A stretch of DNA of 64,000 nt from Rhizobium aethiopicum (GTDB lineage Bacteria > Pseudomonadota > Alphaproteobacteria > Rhizobiales > Rhizobiaceae), in the NCBI RefSeq assembly GCF_014197535.1, contig NZ_JACIFV010000001.1, positions 434,001 through 498,000 on the forward strand, read 5' to 3'. This document shows, in pieces, positions 35,609 to 44,073 of this stretch (its first letter is position 1; each line of letters opens with the position of its first letter). The position numbers and the translations under genes were made by a program. Below the pieces are notes generated by a model. That model was given only the letters and a program-made list of their open reading frames with translations, searched no databases and had not been told where the DNA came from.

Positions 35609-37048
35609 TTACTTGCAGATCGCTTGGGCCAGAAAGCCGCGCATCGCCTCGCCGAATGGAGCACGCATCATGTATTCCGCTTCCACCATCTTGCTCTGGT
35701 GGTAGACGGCGCGCGGATGCGAGAAGGCGAGGAAGCCAAATTTGCCGTGATAGGCGCCCATGCCGGAATGACCGACGCCGCCGAAGGGCAAGCCCTCCGC
35801 CGTGACGTGGCTCATGCAGTCATTGACGGTCACTCCGCCGGAGGTCGTATTGTCGAGAACGCGGCGCTCCTCTTCGCCATCCTGGCTGAAGTAGTAGAGG
35901 GCAAGGGGGCGCGGCCGGGCGTTGATGCGATCGATAACGTCTGCGACATCGCGGTAGGGAAGAACCGGCAGAACCGGCCCGAAGATTTCCTCCTGCAGGG
36001 CACGCATATCGTCGGTGGGATCGAGGATCAGGGTTGGTGGCATGCGGTGAGCCGATTGCTGCGAGAAATTCTCTCCAGCCGGATTGATCTCGACGATTTG
36101 GGCGCCCTTGGCCCTGGCGTCGTCGACCAGGCCCTGCACGCGGGCGTGATGACGGGCATTGACGATCGAGGTGTAATCAGGATTTTCCTTCAGCGTCGGA
36201 TACATCGCGCCAACCGCCGCCACCGCATGTTCGGCAAAGGCTTCGACGCTTTCCTCGGGCACGTAGACATGATCAGGCGCCAGGCAGATCTGGCCGGCAT
36301 TCAGCGTCTTGACGGTCATGATGCGACGCGCCGCGTCTGCGAGATCGGCCGAACGGCCGACGATGACGGGCGACTTGCCGCCGAGTTCGAGCGTCAGCGG
36401 CGTCAGGTTTTCTGCCGCCGCCCGCATGACCTGATGGGCAATCGCCGTGCCGCCGGTGAAGATCAGATGGTCGAAGGTAAGCGAGGTAAAAGCGGTGCCG
36501 GTCGCCGGTCCGCCCTGCACCACCGCAATTTCCGTTTCGTCGAAGGAGCGGGCAACGAGTTCCGCCATCAGCGCGGCCGACGCCGGCGTTACCTCCGACG
36601 GTTTGATCATGGCGCGGTTGCCGGCGGCGAGGATGCCGGCAAGTGGGGCAAGCGCGAGCTGATAGGGGAAATTCCAGGGGCTCAGGATACCGACCACCCC
36701 CTTCGGCTGATAGACCACCTCGGCCACCGCGTCCGGGAACAAAGCCTCGTGCTGCTCGGGCTTCAACCATTCGGCAAGATGGGCCTTGGCATATTTGAGC
36801 GAACCGACGCAGGTGAAGACGTCGAGAAGCAGGCTCGCCTCGACGCTGCGGCTTCCGAAATCGTCCGAGAGAGCCGCCGCAATCGCATCCTTATGATCGA
36901 CGAGAAGGGCGACGACTCGGTCGATGCGATTAATGCGGGTCCCGATGTTGGGTGGCCCCTCCTTGAGGAAAGACGCCCTTTGCCGGGCGAGCAGCTGCTT
37001 CATGACGTCAGAACTGGTATCGGTGGCGATTGGGGTGACGTTGTTCAT
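35609..37048 (-). CDS. calB: Coniferyl aldehyde dehydrogenase (CalB-like ALDH)
   Basis: NAD(P)-dependent aldehyde dehydrogenase of 479 residues, predicted to oxidise coniferyl aldehyde to ferulate. Landmarks are GILSPWNFPYQLALAP, the catalytic Glu in LELGGKSPVIVG and the catalytic Cys in NAGQICLAPDHVYV. Overall architecture fits the class-3-like coniferyl aldehyde dehydrogenase branch (short N-terminus, C-terminal hydrophobic-basic segment). It is the last gene of a four-gene minus-strand operon with a strong ribosome site (GGAGGAA). Family is secure. The coniferyl substrate is inferred from the feruloyl-CoA genes in the same operon. Confidence 0.83.
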   Translation of the reverse strand: MNNVTPIATDTSSDVMKQLLARQRASFLKEGPPNIGTRINRIDRVVALLVDHKDAIAAALSDDFGSRSVEASLLLDVFTCVGSLKYAKAHLAEWLKPEQHEALFPDAVAEVVYQPKGVVGILSPWNFPYQLALAPLAGILAAGNRAMIKPSEVTPASAALMAELVARSFDETEIAVVQGGPATGTAFTSLTFDHLIFTGGTAIAHQVMRAAAENLTPLTLELGGKSPVIVGRSADLADAARRIMTVKTLNAGQICLAPDHVYVPEESVEAFAEHAVAAVGAMYPTLKENPDYTSIVNARHHARVQGLVDDARAKGAQIVEINPAGENFSQQSAHRMPPTLILDPTDDMRALQEEIFGPVLPVLPYRDVADVIDRINARPRPLALYYFSQDGEEERRVLDNTTSGGVTVNDCMSHVTAEGLPFGGVGHSGMGAYHGKFGFLAFSHPRAVYHQSKMVEAEYMMRAPFGEAMRGFLAQAICK

Positions 37049-37069
37049 TGGTTCCTCCCTCGAACGATG

Positions 37070-38176
37070 TCAGGCGGCCGGCTGGCGCACGATCGGTTTC
37101 AGCACGATGCCTCTTTCCGAGTCCTCCACCGCCTGATTGATGTCGGCGAAATCGTAAAAGCTGACGAGCCTGTCAAAGGGGAAGCGCCCTTGGCGATGAA
37201 GGTCGATCAATAAGGGGATCAGCACGTCGGGATTGGAATCGCCCTCGACAATGCCGCGCACCCGGCGGCCGCCGGACAGGATATGGGTGAGGTCGAGCGT
37301 CAATGTAGCGCCGTGCGGCGAGGCACCGACGATGCCGCATGTACCACGCGGCGCCAGTACCCGCACGCACTGGTCGATGACGGCGGGCACGCCGGAGGCA
37401 TCGATCGAATAATCGACGCCGGCGCCGGTCAGCGCCATGATCGCGGCAACCGCGTCGCTCCCCTTGCCGTTGACGATGTCGGTCGCTCCGAGTTGCGCCG
37501 CAAGCGCCAGCCGCGTCTCATTGACATCGACAGCGATGATCCGCGACGCGCCGACGATCCGCGCCGCCATCACGGCGGCCAGACCAACAGAGCCCATGCC
37601 GAAAACTGCGAGTATTTTTCCAGGCTCGACGTCGAGCGCATTCATCACCGCGCCGGCACCGGTCTGGATACCGCAGGCGAGTGGGCCAAGCAGCGCCAGA
37701 TCCGCATCTTTCGGCACTTTCACGATATTGCGTTCATGGCACAGCGCGTGGCTTGCAAAGGACGATTGTCCGAAAATATTGCCATGAATCCGCTCTCCTT
37801 CGCATGAGAGCCCGCTCGAACCGTCGGCGCGCGCACCGAAGAAGTTGCGCGGGAAGAACTCGTGGCAATAGGTTTCCTCGTGATCGTTGCAGCTCGGGCA
37901 ATGACCGCAGGAATTAAAGGTCATGACCACGTGATCGCCCGGCGTCACCTTGGCAACGCCTGGCCCGACACGTTCGACGATGCCGGCGCCCTCGTGACCG
38001 AGCACGACCGGCTGCGGCACCGGCAGATGCTGGTCGCGCATGACGATATCGGTATGGCAAACGCCGGTCGCTACGACGCGAACCAGGATCTCCCCCTCGC
38101 GCGGCTCCTCCAGATCGAGCCTTTCCAGCGAAAACGGCATATGCGGCGCGCGCGCCACCGCGGCATGGATCTTCAT
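37070..38176 (-). CDS. Zinc-dependent NAD(P) alcohol dehydrogenase (aryl-alcohol type)
   Basis: Medium-chain dehydrogenase of 368 residues. The catalytic zinc ligands are in CHTDIVMRD and LGHEGAGIVERVG, the structural zinc lobe is CGHCPSCNDHEETYC, and the Rossmann loop is GMGSVGLAAVMAARIVG. The lobe and overall pattern resemble benzyl/aryl-alcohol dehydrogenases, so it may interconvert coniferyl, vanillyl or related alcohols and aldehydes. It has a very good ribosome site (AAGGAGG) and lies 22 bp before calB and 32 bp after the hydratase/lyase gene in one operon. The substrate is an inference from context. Confidence 0.82.
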   Translation of the reverse strand: MKIHAAVARAPHMPFSLERLDLEEPREGEILVRVVATGVCHTDIVMRDQHLPVPQPVVLGHEGAGIVERVGPGVAKVTPGDHVVMTFNSCGHCPSCNDHEETYCHEFFPRNFFGARADGSSGLSCEGERIHGNIFGQSSFASHALCHERNIVKVPKDADLALLGPLACGIQTGAGAVMNALDVEPGKILAVFGMGSVGLAAVMAARIVGASRIIAVDVNETRLALAAQLGATDIVNGKGSDAVAAIMALTGAGVDYSIDASGVPAVIDQCVRVLAPRGTCGIVGASPHGATLTLDLTHILSGGRRVRGIVEGDSNPDVLIPLLIDLHRQGRFPFDRLVSFYDFADINQAVEDSERGIVLKPIVRQPAA

Positions 38177-38207
38177 TCTATCCTCCTTCCGAGATCAATC
38201 CGCGCCC

Positions 38208-39029
38208 TCAGCCGCGCCTGTAGGCGCCGAGTCCCGGCTGATAGGTCTTGTCGTCGAGGAACTGCTTCAGTCCCTCGTCGCGCCCCTTGGTCTTGTCGAG
38301 AAACAGCATCTGCTCCAGCTTGGCGTAGATGTAATCGTCGGCGAGATCCCACGGCAGGTTGCGCACCCGCTTATAGGTGTCCTTGGCGGCCTTCAGCGTC
38401 ACCGGGTTCTTTTCGAGCAGGCTGGCGCAGATCTTGCGGACTCGGGGTTCGAGCTCGGCGAGCGGCACGGCCTCGTTGACGAGACCCATTTCGGCAGCCT
38501 TGCGCCCGCCGAAGAGTTCGCCGGTCATGATGTAGTAGAGGGCATCACGATGGCGCATCACCTCAGCGACTGCGCGGGTGACGTTGCCACCCGGCAAGAT
38601 GCCCCAGTTGATTTCGGAAAGGCCGAAATTCGCCTCCTCGGCGGCGATGGCAAGGTCGCAGGAAACGAGCGGCGTGAAGGCGCCGCCGAAGCACCAGCCG
38701 TTGACCATGGCGATCGTCGGCTTCTCGAAATACATCAACCGGCCCCACCAGCCGCCGGATTGGCGCCGCGCCTTCAATGTAGCATCGCGCGGTTTGTCGT
38801 CATTGTCGCGAAAATATTCTTTGAGATCCATTCCGGCGGACCAGGACTCGCCGGCGCCGCGCAGGACGAGCACGCCGCAGCGCTCATCGCCCTCGAGCTC
38901 ATCGAGTACCTCCAGCATCCGTGCATTCAAGGCCGGATTCATCGCATTGCGCTTTTCCGGTCGGTTGAGGGTCACGAAAGCGATGCCGTTATCGAATTCG
39001 ACCAGAACCGGCGATTGGTCTTCAGTCAT
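38208..39029 (-). CDS. p-Hydroxycinnamoyl-CoA hydratase/lyase (feruloyl-CoA to vanillin)
   Basis: Crotonase-fold enzyme of 273 residues that hydrates feruloyl- or coumaroyl-CoA and cleaves it to vanillin or 4-hydroxybenzaldehyde plus acetyl-CoA. Family-specific segments are AGESWSAGMDLKEYFRD, GGWWGRLMYFEKPTIAMVNG and FGLSEINWGILPGGNVTRAV (with the catalytic Glu), which separate it from ordinary enoyl-CoA hydratases. The start at MTEDQSP has a GGAG ribosome site; the frame is open upstream but that part overlaps the ligase gene. Operon position directly after the CoA ligase supports the function. Often named ech, fcbB-like or hchl. Confidence 0.9.
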   Translation of the reverse strand: MTEDQSPVLVEFDNGIAFVTLNRPEKRNAMNPALNARMLEVLDELEGDERCGVLVLRGAGESWSAGMDLKEYFRDNDDKPRDATLKARRQSGGWWGRLMYFEKPTIAMVNGWCFGGAFTPLVSCDLAIAAEEANFGLSEINWGILPGGNVTRAVAEVMRHRDALYYIMTGELFGGRKAAEMGLVNEAVPLAELEPRVRKICASLLEKNPVTLKAAKDTYKRVRNLPWDLADDYIYAKLEQMLFLDKTKGRDEGLKQFLDDKTYQPGLGAYRRG

Positions 39030-39073
39030 CAGATCACTCCATTGGTTTCGGCATGGAAGCCGGGGCCGCTTCA

Positions 39074-40651
39074 TCAGGCCTGTCGTTGAAGGGTTTCGTC
39101 GGAATGCAGCTGGCGCAGGACATGTTTCTGCACTTTGCCGGAGGCGGTGCGGGGAACGGCTTCGACGAAGAGGATGTGCGCCGGGCGCTTGAAAGCGGCG
39201 AGCCTTACCGCGCAATGGCCGGCAATCGCTTCGCCCGTCACCACGGCACCCGGCCGCAGCACGACATAGGCGACGCCACATTCTCCCCACCTGTTGTCGG
39301 GAATGCCGACGACCGCGACGTCGAGGATATCGGGATGGCTTGCGAGGACAGCCTCGACTTCGGCCGGATAAACATTCTCACCGCCGCTGATATACATATC
39401 CTTCAGCCGGTCGACGATGCGATAGAAGCCGTTTGCTTCACGCCGGCCGAGATCGCCGGTACGGTACCAGCCGTCGGTGAAGGCGGCGGCGGTTTCCGCA
39501 GGCTTGTTCCAGTAGCCTGGCGTCACCGCCAGTCCACGCAGCCAGATTTCGCCGATCTCGCCGGGGCCGACGTCGTGGCCACCCTCGCCGACAATGCGGA
39601 TGTCGACCAATGGTGCGGGAAGACCGACACTACCGGGATTGTCCTGCACCGCGCGCTGGTCGATCGGCACATGCAGCACCGTTCCGGCCTCGCTCATGCC
39701 GTAACCGTTGACCAGCGCAACGCCGTCATCGAGATAGCTTTCGATCAGCGCCTGCGTCAGCGGCGCGCCGCCGACGAAGAGCGCATGCAGGCCAGAGAGA
39801 GCCGCGGCGCTATAGGCGGGATCGTTGCGCAGAGCCAGGGCGATCTGCGGCACGGCGAAATAATGGGTGACGGCACGCTCACGCAAGACGGCCAGCGTGC
39901 GCGCCGGGGTGAAGCGGTCGGAGATGACGAGCGTACCACCCAGCATCAATGTGGTTCGCGCCACGGCGATGAGCCCGATCGTATGGAAGAAGGGCAGATC
40001 GCACAAAGCGACCGATGCCGGCCCGATCTCTCCGACGAAGGAAAAATTGACGGCGGCAAAGAAAGCATTGCGGCCGGTGATAACGACGCCCTTCGGCTGC
40101 CCTGTCGTGCCCGAGGTGTAGAGAAGGACGCACGCCCGATCCGCATCTTCGGACACCGGATCGGCCGTGACGCTCGCCTCGATGCGGGCCGCAAGCCCGG
40201 CTGGGCCATCTGCCGTCGAGATCACCGCCATGTCAGGATCGGCATCTGCAAGGCTCGCCACAACTTCCGAAAACTCCTCGTCGTAGACCAGGAGCGCCGG
40301 CGCGCAATCGGCAAGGATCGGCCGCAGTTCGGCGGCGCCGAGACGCCAGTTGAGCGGCACATAAACGGCGCCCACGCGCTGGCAGGCAAAAGCCAGCACG
40401 ATCGAATCGATCGAGTTGCGCGCCAGCATGGCGATCCGCGCCCCGTCCCGGCGCGCTCCGAGGATATTATCGAGGAAACCGGCACATCGGGCGATCCGCA
40501 TGTTGAGCTCGGCATAGCTGAGCTGACGGCCGGTGGCGATCTCGAACACGGCCTGTCGATCCGGCGCGACACGGGCGCAGTAAAGGATCGGATCCTCCGC
40601 CACCAGTCCACAATCGACCGACGAAGACCTTCCGGAAAGGGAACGCGCCAT
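39074..40651 (-). CDS. Feruloyl-CoA / hydroxycinnamoyl-CoA synthetase-like acyl-CoA ligase
   Basis: ANL-superfamily ligase of 525 residues that would activate ferulate or p-coumarate with CoA and ATP. The P-loop motif LLYTSGTTGQPKGVV, the A5-like motif NGYGMSEAGTV, WYRTGDLGRRE and SGGENVYPAEVEAVL, and the catalytic Lys motif PRTASGKVQK are all present. The start at MARSLSG is fixed by GGAGGAAAAATG; the frame is open upstream through the promoter but is not used. It is the first gene of the minus-strand operon and has a promoter overlapped by a palindrome next to a MarR gene, as in hydroxycinnamate gene clusters of other alphaproteobacteria. The substrate is an inference, supported by the adjacent hydratase/lyase. 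Confidence 0.85.
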   Translation of the reverse strand: MARSLSGRSSSVDCGLVAEDPILYCARVAPDRQAVFEIATGRQLSYAELNMRIARCAGFLDNILGARRDGARIAMLARNSIDSIVLAFACQRVGAVYVPLNWRLGAAELRPILADCAPALLVYDEEFSEVVASLADADPDMAVISTADGPAGLAARIEASVTADPVSEDADRACVLLYTSGTTGQPKGVVITGRNAFFAAVNFSFVGEIGPASVALCDLPFFHTIGLIAVARTTLMLGGTLVISDRFTPARTLAVLRERAVTHYFAVPQIALALRNDPAYSAAALSGLHALFVGGAPLTQALIESYLDDGVALVNGYGMSEAGTVLHVPIDQRAVQDNPGSVGLPAPLVDIRIVGEGGHDVGPGEIGEIWLRGLAVTPGYWNKPAETAAAFTDGWYRTGDLGRREANGFYRIVDRLKDMYISGGENVYPAEVEAVLASHPDILDVAVVGIPDNRWGECGVAYVVLRPGAVVTGEAIAGHCAVRLAAFKRPAHILFVEAVPRTASGKVQKHVLRQLHSDETLQRQA

Positions 40652-40690
40652 TTTTCCTCCGATGCCAGCCGCTCCTCCGCGGCCGACAAA

Positions 40691-40711
40691 TTTGTATGCA
40701 ACACATACTAA
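40691..40711. promoter_or_regulatory. Palindrome over the ligase promoter (probable MarR operator)
   Basis: TTTGTATG and CATACTAA are inverted arms (7 of 8 bases match) separated by 5 bp. The palindrome covers the -10 of the minus-strand ligase promoter, the usual place for MarR repressor binding. The divergent MarR gene starts about 140 bp away. Confidence 0.6.
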
Positions 40712-40733
40712 TATTTTTTGAGCAGGATGCAAG
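40705..40733 (-). promoter_or_regulatory. Predicted sigma70 promoter of the hydroxycinnamate operon
   Basis: Read on the minus strand, CTTGCA (40733-40728) and TAGTAT (40710-40705) are separated by exactly 17 bp, which fits the rhizobial housekeeping consensus CTTGAC-N17-CTATAT. The ligase start is 54 bp downstream of the -10. Confidence 0.6.
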
Positions 40734-40848
40734 AGGCTGCTCGCGGCAAATCCATCCACTCCGACAAGCTCCGGGAAATCTTCGGGCGGATATTGACTAA
40801 CCTGCTGATTTTGATGGTTATAGCGCCTTGACTAGGCGAGAATGAATA

Positions 40849-41334
40849 ATGGCTACAAAACCACCGCGGGATGATGTTGAGAGCGAGGATGCTCCGGCGA
40901 CGCCGTCTCTCGACGTCGGCCGGCTTGGCGATCTCCTCGGTTTTCATCTGCGTATGGCGCATGTCGCGATCTACCGCGACTTCGCTGAAACCATGGAAGA
41001 GCTGGCGCTGACGCAAAAACAGCTCGCGGTGATGGAGCTCCTTGCAGTCAATGCGGGTGCATCGCAGATCGACCTTGCCAATACGCTCGGCACCGACCGC
41101 GCGACCATGATGGCGCTCGTCAACCGGCTCGCAGGCCGCGACCTCATCGAGCGCCGCCCTTCAGCTGCGGACCGGCGCCGCCAGGAACTGCATCTGACGA
41201 TGGCGGGTCACGCCATGCTCGCGCGGGCGCGCAAGCTGATCGATGCACACGAACAGCGTTTCATCGACCTGTTTTCGCAAGATGAAATGGATGCTCTGCT
41301 GGCTGCGCTGAAGCGGATATATAAGCGCGACTGA
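40849..41334 (+). CDS. MarR family transcriptional regulator
   Basis: Winged-helix repressor of 161 residues. The recognition region is ASQIDLANTLGTDRATMMAL followed by the wing RRPSAADRRRQEL. It is divergent from the feruloyl-CoA synthetase operon. In Rhodopseudomonas and Sphingobium, MarR proteins (CouR, FerR) repress hydroxycinnamate genes until the CoA thioester binds; the same logic is likely here. About 25 N-terminal residues are acidic and probably disordered. Regulator family is firm; target and ligand are inferred from position. Confidence 0.86.
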   Translation: MATKPPRDDVESEDAPATPSLDVGRLGDLLGFHLRMAHVAIYRDFAETMEELALTQKQLAVMELLAVNAGASQIDLANTLGTDRATMMALVNRLAGRDLIERRPSAADRRRQELHLTMAGHAMLARARKLIDAHEQRFIDLFSQDEMDALLAALKRIYKRD

Positions 41335-41410
41335 AACCTGCTTCCGCCCTTTGCCGGCTTGCCAGAGCAGAAGGAGCCTTGGCAACCCCGGCGATGCAAT
41401 GCGCGCAAAC

Positions 41411-42310
41411 CTAAGGCCAATCCGCATAACCCGAGGAAAGCATGCTGTTTTCCGAGCCGGCGGAAGCACGGGCGATCTCACGGTAGCCGGCGGGGGAAAG
41501 GCCGGTTTTGCGCTTGAAGAAATGGCTGAAATAGGTCGGGTCGCGAAAGCCGAGGCTGTCGGAGATTTCCTGGATGTTGCGGGCCGAACGCTCCAATCTC
41601 AGCTTTGCCTCCTGCACCACGCGCTCGTGCAGAAGCTGGATCGGCGAGCGGCCGAGCGTCCTTTGACAGATCGAATGCAGGCGGTCGGCGGTGACGCCCA
41701 ATTCCGCGGCATAATCGCTGATCGGCCGGTGCTGGCGGAAACCGGCCTCGACCAGCTGGCGATAACGCTGCAGGATCGATCCGGTTTCGCCCTGCCCACG
41801 CGGCTCGCTTCTTTCGCTGTCGCTGCCGCGCCACAGCGTCATGAGGATCAGCCTGAGATAGGCCGAGACCACCATCCAGGAGGCCCGGGAGGGATCGCCG
41901 AGTTCCCGCACGAAGCCCGAAATCAATGGACTGATTTCGGCCACCAGCAAGGGGTCCCGTGCCTCGACCAGCTTGCGCTGCTCGGTGAGGAGACGCAGCG
42001 AGTAGGATTCCACCTTGTCGCCAATCGCGTCGACCATGATCTGCGCCGAGGCGCCGATGAGATGGGCGGCACTCCCGGCAGCAATCGACAGATCGCAGCG
42101 TGCCTGCGGCGGTAGGAAGGCAAGCAGCGGCCCGTGCAGCGGCCGGTCTTCGCCGCTGTCGAAATGAAGGTCGGCCGCCCCGTCGCCGAGCAGCAGGAAA
42201 TGGTGGAAATCGGTATAGAGGCCTTTCTGCAGACGGATACGCCGATGCGACAGTGACGGCGCATGCCACTCGCCCCTGGCATAGTGATGAATGCCTCCGT
42301 CCGTGGCCAA
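41411..42310 (-). CDS. AraC family transcriptional regulator
   Basis: The 299-residue protein has an N-terminal cupin-like sensing domain (HHFLLLGDGAADLHFDSG region) and a C-terminal double helix-turn-helix: ISDYAAELGVTADRLHSICQ and IQEISDSLGFRDPTYFSHFF followed by KRKTGLSPAGYRE. The start is TTG, supported by a GGAGGAG about 5 bases upstream; there is no nearby in-frame ATG. It is divergent from the second catabolic operon (ALDH-ABC importer-SDR-ALDH) across 234 bp, so it is the likely activator of that operon, perhaps responding to an aromatic monomer. The ligand is unknown. Confidence 0.85.
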   Translation of the reverse strand: MATDGGIHHYARGEWHAPSLSHRRIRLQKGLYTDFHHFLLLGDGAADLHFDSGEDRPLHGPLLAFLPPQARCDLSIAAGSAAHLIGASAQIMVDAIGDKVESYSLRLLTEQRKLVEARDPLLVAEISPLISGFVRELGDPSRASWMVVSAYLRLILMTLWRGSDSERSEPRGQGETGSILQRYRQLVEAGFRQHRPISDYAAELGVTADRLHSICQRTLGRSPIQLLHERVVQEAKLRLERSARNIQEISDSLGFRDPTYFSHFFKRKTGLSPAGYREIARASAGSENSMLSSGYADWP

Positions 42311-42544
42311 AGCCGCTCCTCCGCTCCTGCAAATAGTGCCGCAGTCGCCGGATAATTACAATATTAACCCAATAAATCGCATTCCATCCGCCATCGATCG
42401 GCGTAACCTTATCGTCATTAGCCTTTGGGAGGAGGCATTTCATCAGACACAGGAACGCTTAAGCGGCCTCTAGGCCGTTGCGTCCGCTCGTCTTCTCCCG
42501 TGGCAATAATCCAGGCGTCAGCACTTGGCGCCAGCATGTGACGA
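42311..42544. other. Divergent intergenic region between the AraC gene and the importer operon
   Basis: This 234-bp stretch has an AT-rich core (about 42350-42385) expected to contain promoters and AraC-binding half-sites. I could not identify a convincing repeated half-site or -35/-10 pair. No coding frame is credible. Confidence 0.5.
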
Positions 42545-44008
42545 ATGGGTGAAACCGTGTTTTCGGCAAAGCTGATGATCAACAACGAGGCGATGGATGC
42601 TTCCCACGGGGCCACCTTCGAACGCGTCGATCCGCTGACCGGCGATGTCGCGACGATCGCTTCGGCAGGATCCGTCGCCGACATGACGCGGGCCGCCAAT
42701 GCCGCCGCTGCTGCCTTTCCCGATTGGTCGCAAACCGGCCCCGGCGAACGGCGCAGACTGCTCAACGCCGCCGCCGAACTTCTCGATGCCCGTTCGCCGG
42801 AACTGATTGCCGCCATGACCGGGGAAACCGGCGCCACGACGCAATGGGCGGCGATCAATTGCCGGCTCGGCGCCGATATTTTGCGCGAGGCGGCGGCGAT
42901 GACCACGCAAATCTCGGGCGAGCTCATTCCCTCAGGCATTCCCGGAAACCTCGCCATGGCGGTGCGCCAGCCGGCCGGCGTCTGCGTCGGCATCGCCCCC
43001 TGGAATGCGCCCATTATTCTCGGCACCCGCGCCGTCGCCATGCCGCTTGCCTGCGGCAACACCGTCGTCCTGAAAGCCTCCGAACTCTGCCCGAAAACCC
43101 ACGGCCTGATCGGCGACATCCTGTGTGACGCCGGCTTTCCCCGCGGCGTCGTCAATGTCGTCTCCAATGCGCCGAGCGATGCCGCCGCCGTCGTTGATGC
43201 CCTGATCGCCCATCCGGCTGTGCGCCGCATCAACTTCACCGGCTCCACCCGTGTCGGCAGGATCATCGCCGAAAGCGCGGCACGGCATCTGAAGCGCTGC
43301 CTTCTCGAACTTGGCGGCAAGGCACCATTCATCGTTCTTGCCGACGCCGATATTGACGAGGCAGTGGGTGCCGCCGCCTTCGGCGCCTTCATGAACCAGG
43401 GCCAGATCTGCATGTCCACAGAGCGGATCATTCTGATGGACGAGATCGCCGATAATTTCGTCGGCAAATTCCGGGCGAAGGCCGAAACCCTCATCGCGGG
43501 CCATCCCGGGGACGGCAATACGCCGCTCGGCACGCTGATCAACGCCGAAGCGGCGCGCCGCGTGAAGTCGCTCGTCGACGATGCCCTGCAGAAGGGTGCT
43601 GCGCTCGTCTGCGGCGGCCGGCCCGACGGCACGCTGATGGATGCGACCGTCATCGATCACGTGACGCCTGCCATGCGCATCTACCGCGAGGAAAGCTTCG
43701 GGCCGGTTGCGGCGATCGTCCGGGTCGGCAGCGTCGATGAGGCGGTGACGGTTGCCAATGACAACGAATATGGGCTCTCGGCGGCGGTTTTCAGCGCCGA
43801 CATCAATGCGGCGATGGCTGTTGCCATGCGGCTTGAATCCGGCATCTGCCACATCAACGAGGCCACGGTTTCCGACGAGCCGCAAATGCCGTTCGGGGGC
43901 GTCAAATCAAGCGGCTATGGCCGCTTCGGCGGCAAGGCCGCAATCGATGAATTCACCGAGCTCAGATGGATCACCATGGCTGGGGGAAAACGACACTACC
44001 CGATCTGA
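42545..44008 (+). CDS. Aldehyde dehydrogenase, vanillin/aryl-aldehyde type (first paralogue)
   Basis: NAD(P) aldehyde dehydrogenase of 487 residues resembling bacterial vanillin and salicylaldehyde dehydrogenases. Motifs are GIAPWNAPIILGTRAVAMPL, FTGSTRVGRI, the catalytic Glu in LELGGKAPFIV and the catalytic Cys in NQGQICMSTERII. It would oxidise vanillin or 4-hydroxybenzaldehyde to the acid. It begins the plus-strand importer operon. A second gene (49675-51120) encodes a close paralogue. The ribosome site is weak and an internal ATG at 42575 is possible, but the longer start aligns better with the paralogue. Confidence 0.85.
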   Translation: MGETVFSAKLMINNEAMDASHGATFERVDPLTGDVATIASAGSVADMTRAANAAAAAFPDWSQTGPGERRRLLNAAAELLDARSPELIAAMTGETGATTQWAAINCRLGADILREAAAMTTQISGELIPSGIPGNLAMAVRQPAGVCVGIAPWNAPIILGTRAVAMPLACGNTVVLKASELCPKTHGLIGDILCDAGFPRGVVNVVSNAPSDAAAVVDALIAHPAVRRINFTGSTRVGRIIAESAARHLKRCLLELGGKAPFIVLADADIDEAVGAAAFGAFMNQGQICMSTERIILMDEIADNFVGKFRAKAETLIAGHPGDGNTPLGTLINAEAARRVKSLVDDALQKGAALVCGGRPDGTLMDATVIDHVTPAMRIYREESFGPVAAIVRVGSVDEAVTVANDNEYGLSAAVFSADINAAMAVAMRLESGICHINEATVSDEPQMPFGGVKSSGYGRFGGKAAIDEFTELRWITMAGGKRHYPI

Positions 44009-44073
44009 CTTCAGATCGGGATGAACACAGGAAACGGGCTGGGAGGCCCGCATCAATAGGGAGGAACGATTTC

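Noticed and set aside
35531..37213. A 560-codon open frame on the plus strand opposite the CalB-like gene
   Set aside because: High-GC antisense frame with no recognisable domain; the minus-strand ALDH is clearly the real gene.
39053..40711. A 552-codon open frame on the plus strand opposite the CoA ligase
   Set aside because: It is the antisense shadow of the ligase gene, which has full ANL motifs, a promoter and a strong ribosome site. The shadow translation is rich in His, Asp and Arg without any family motif.
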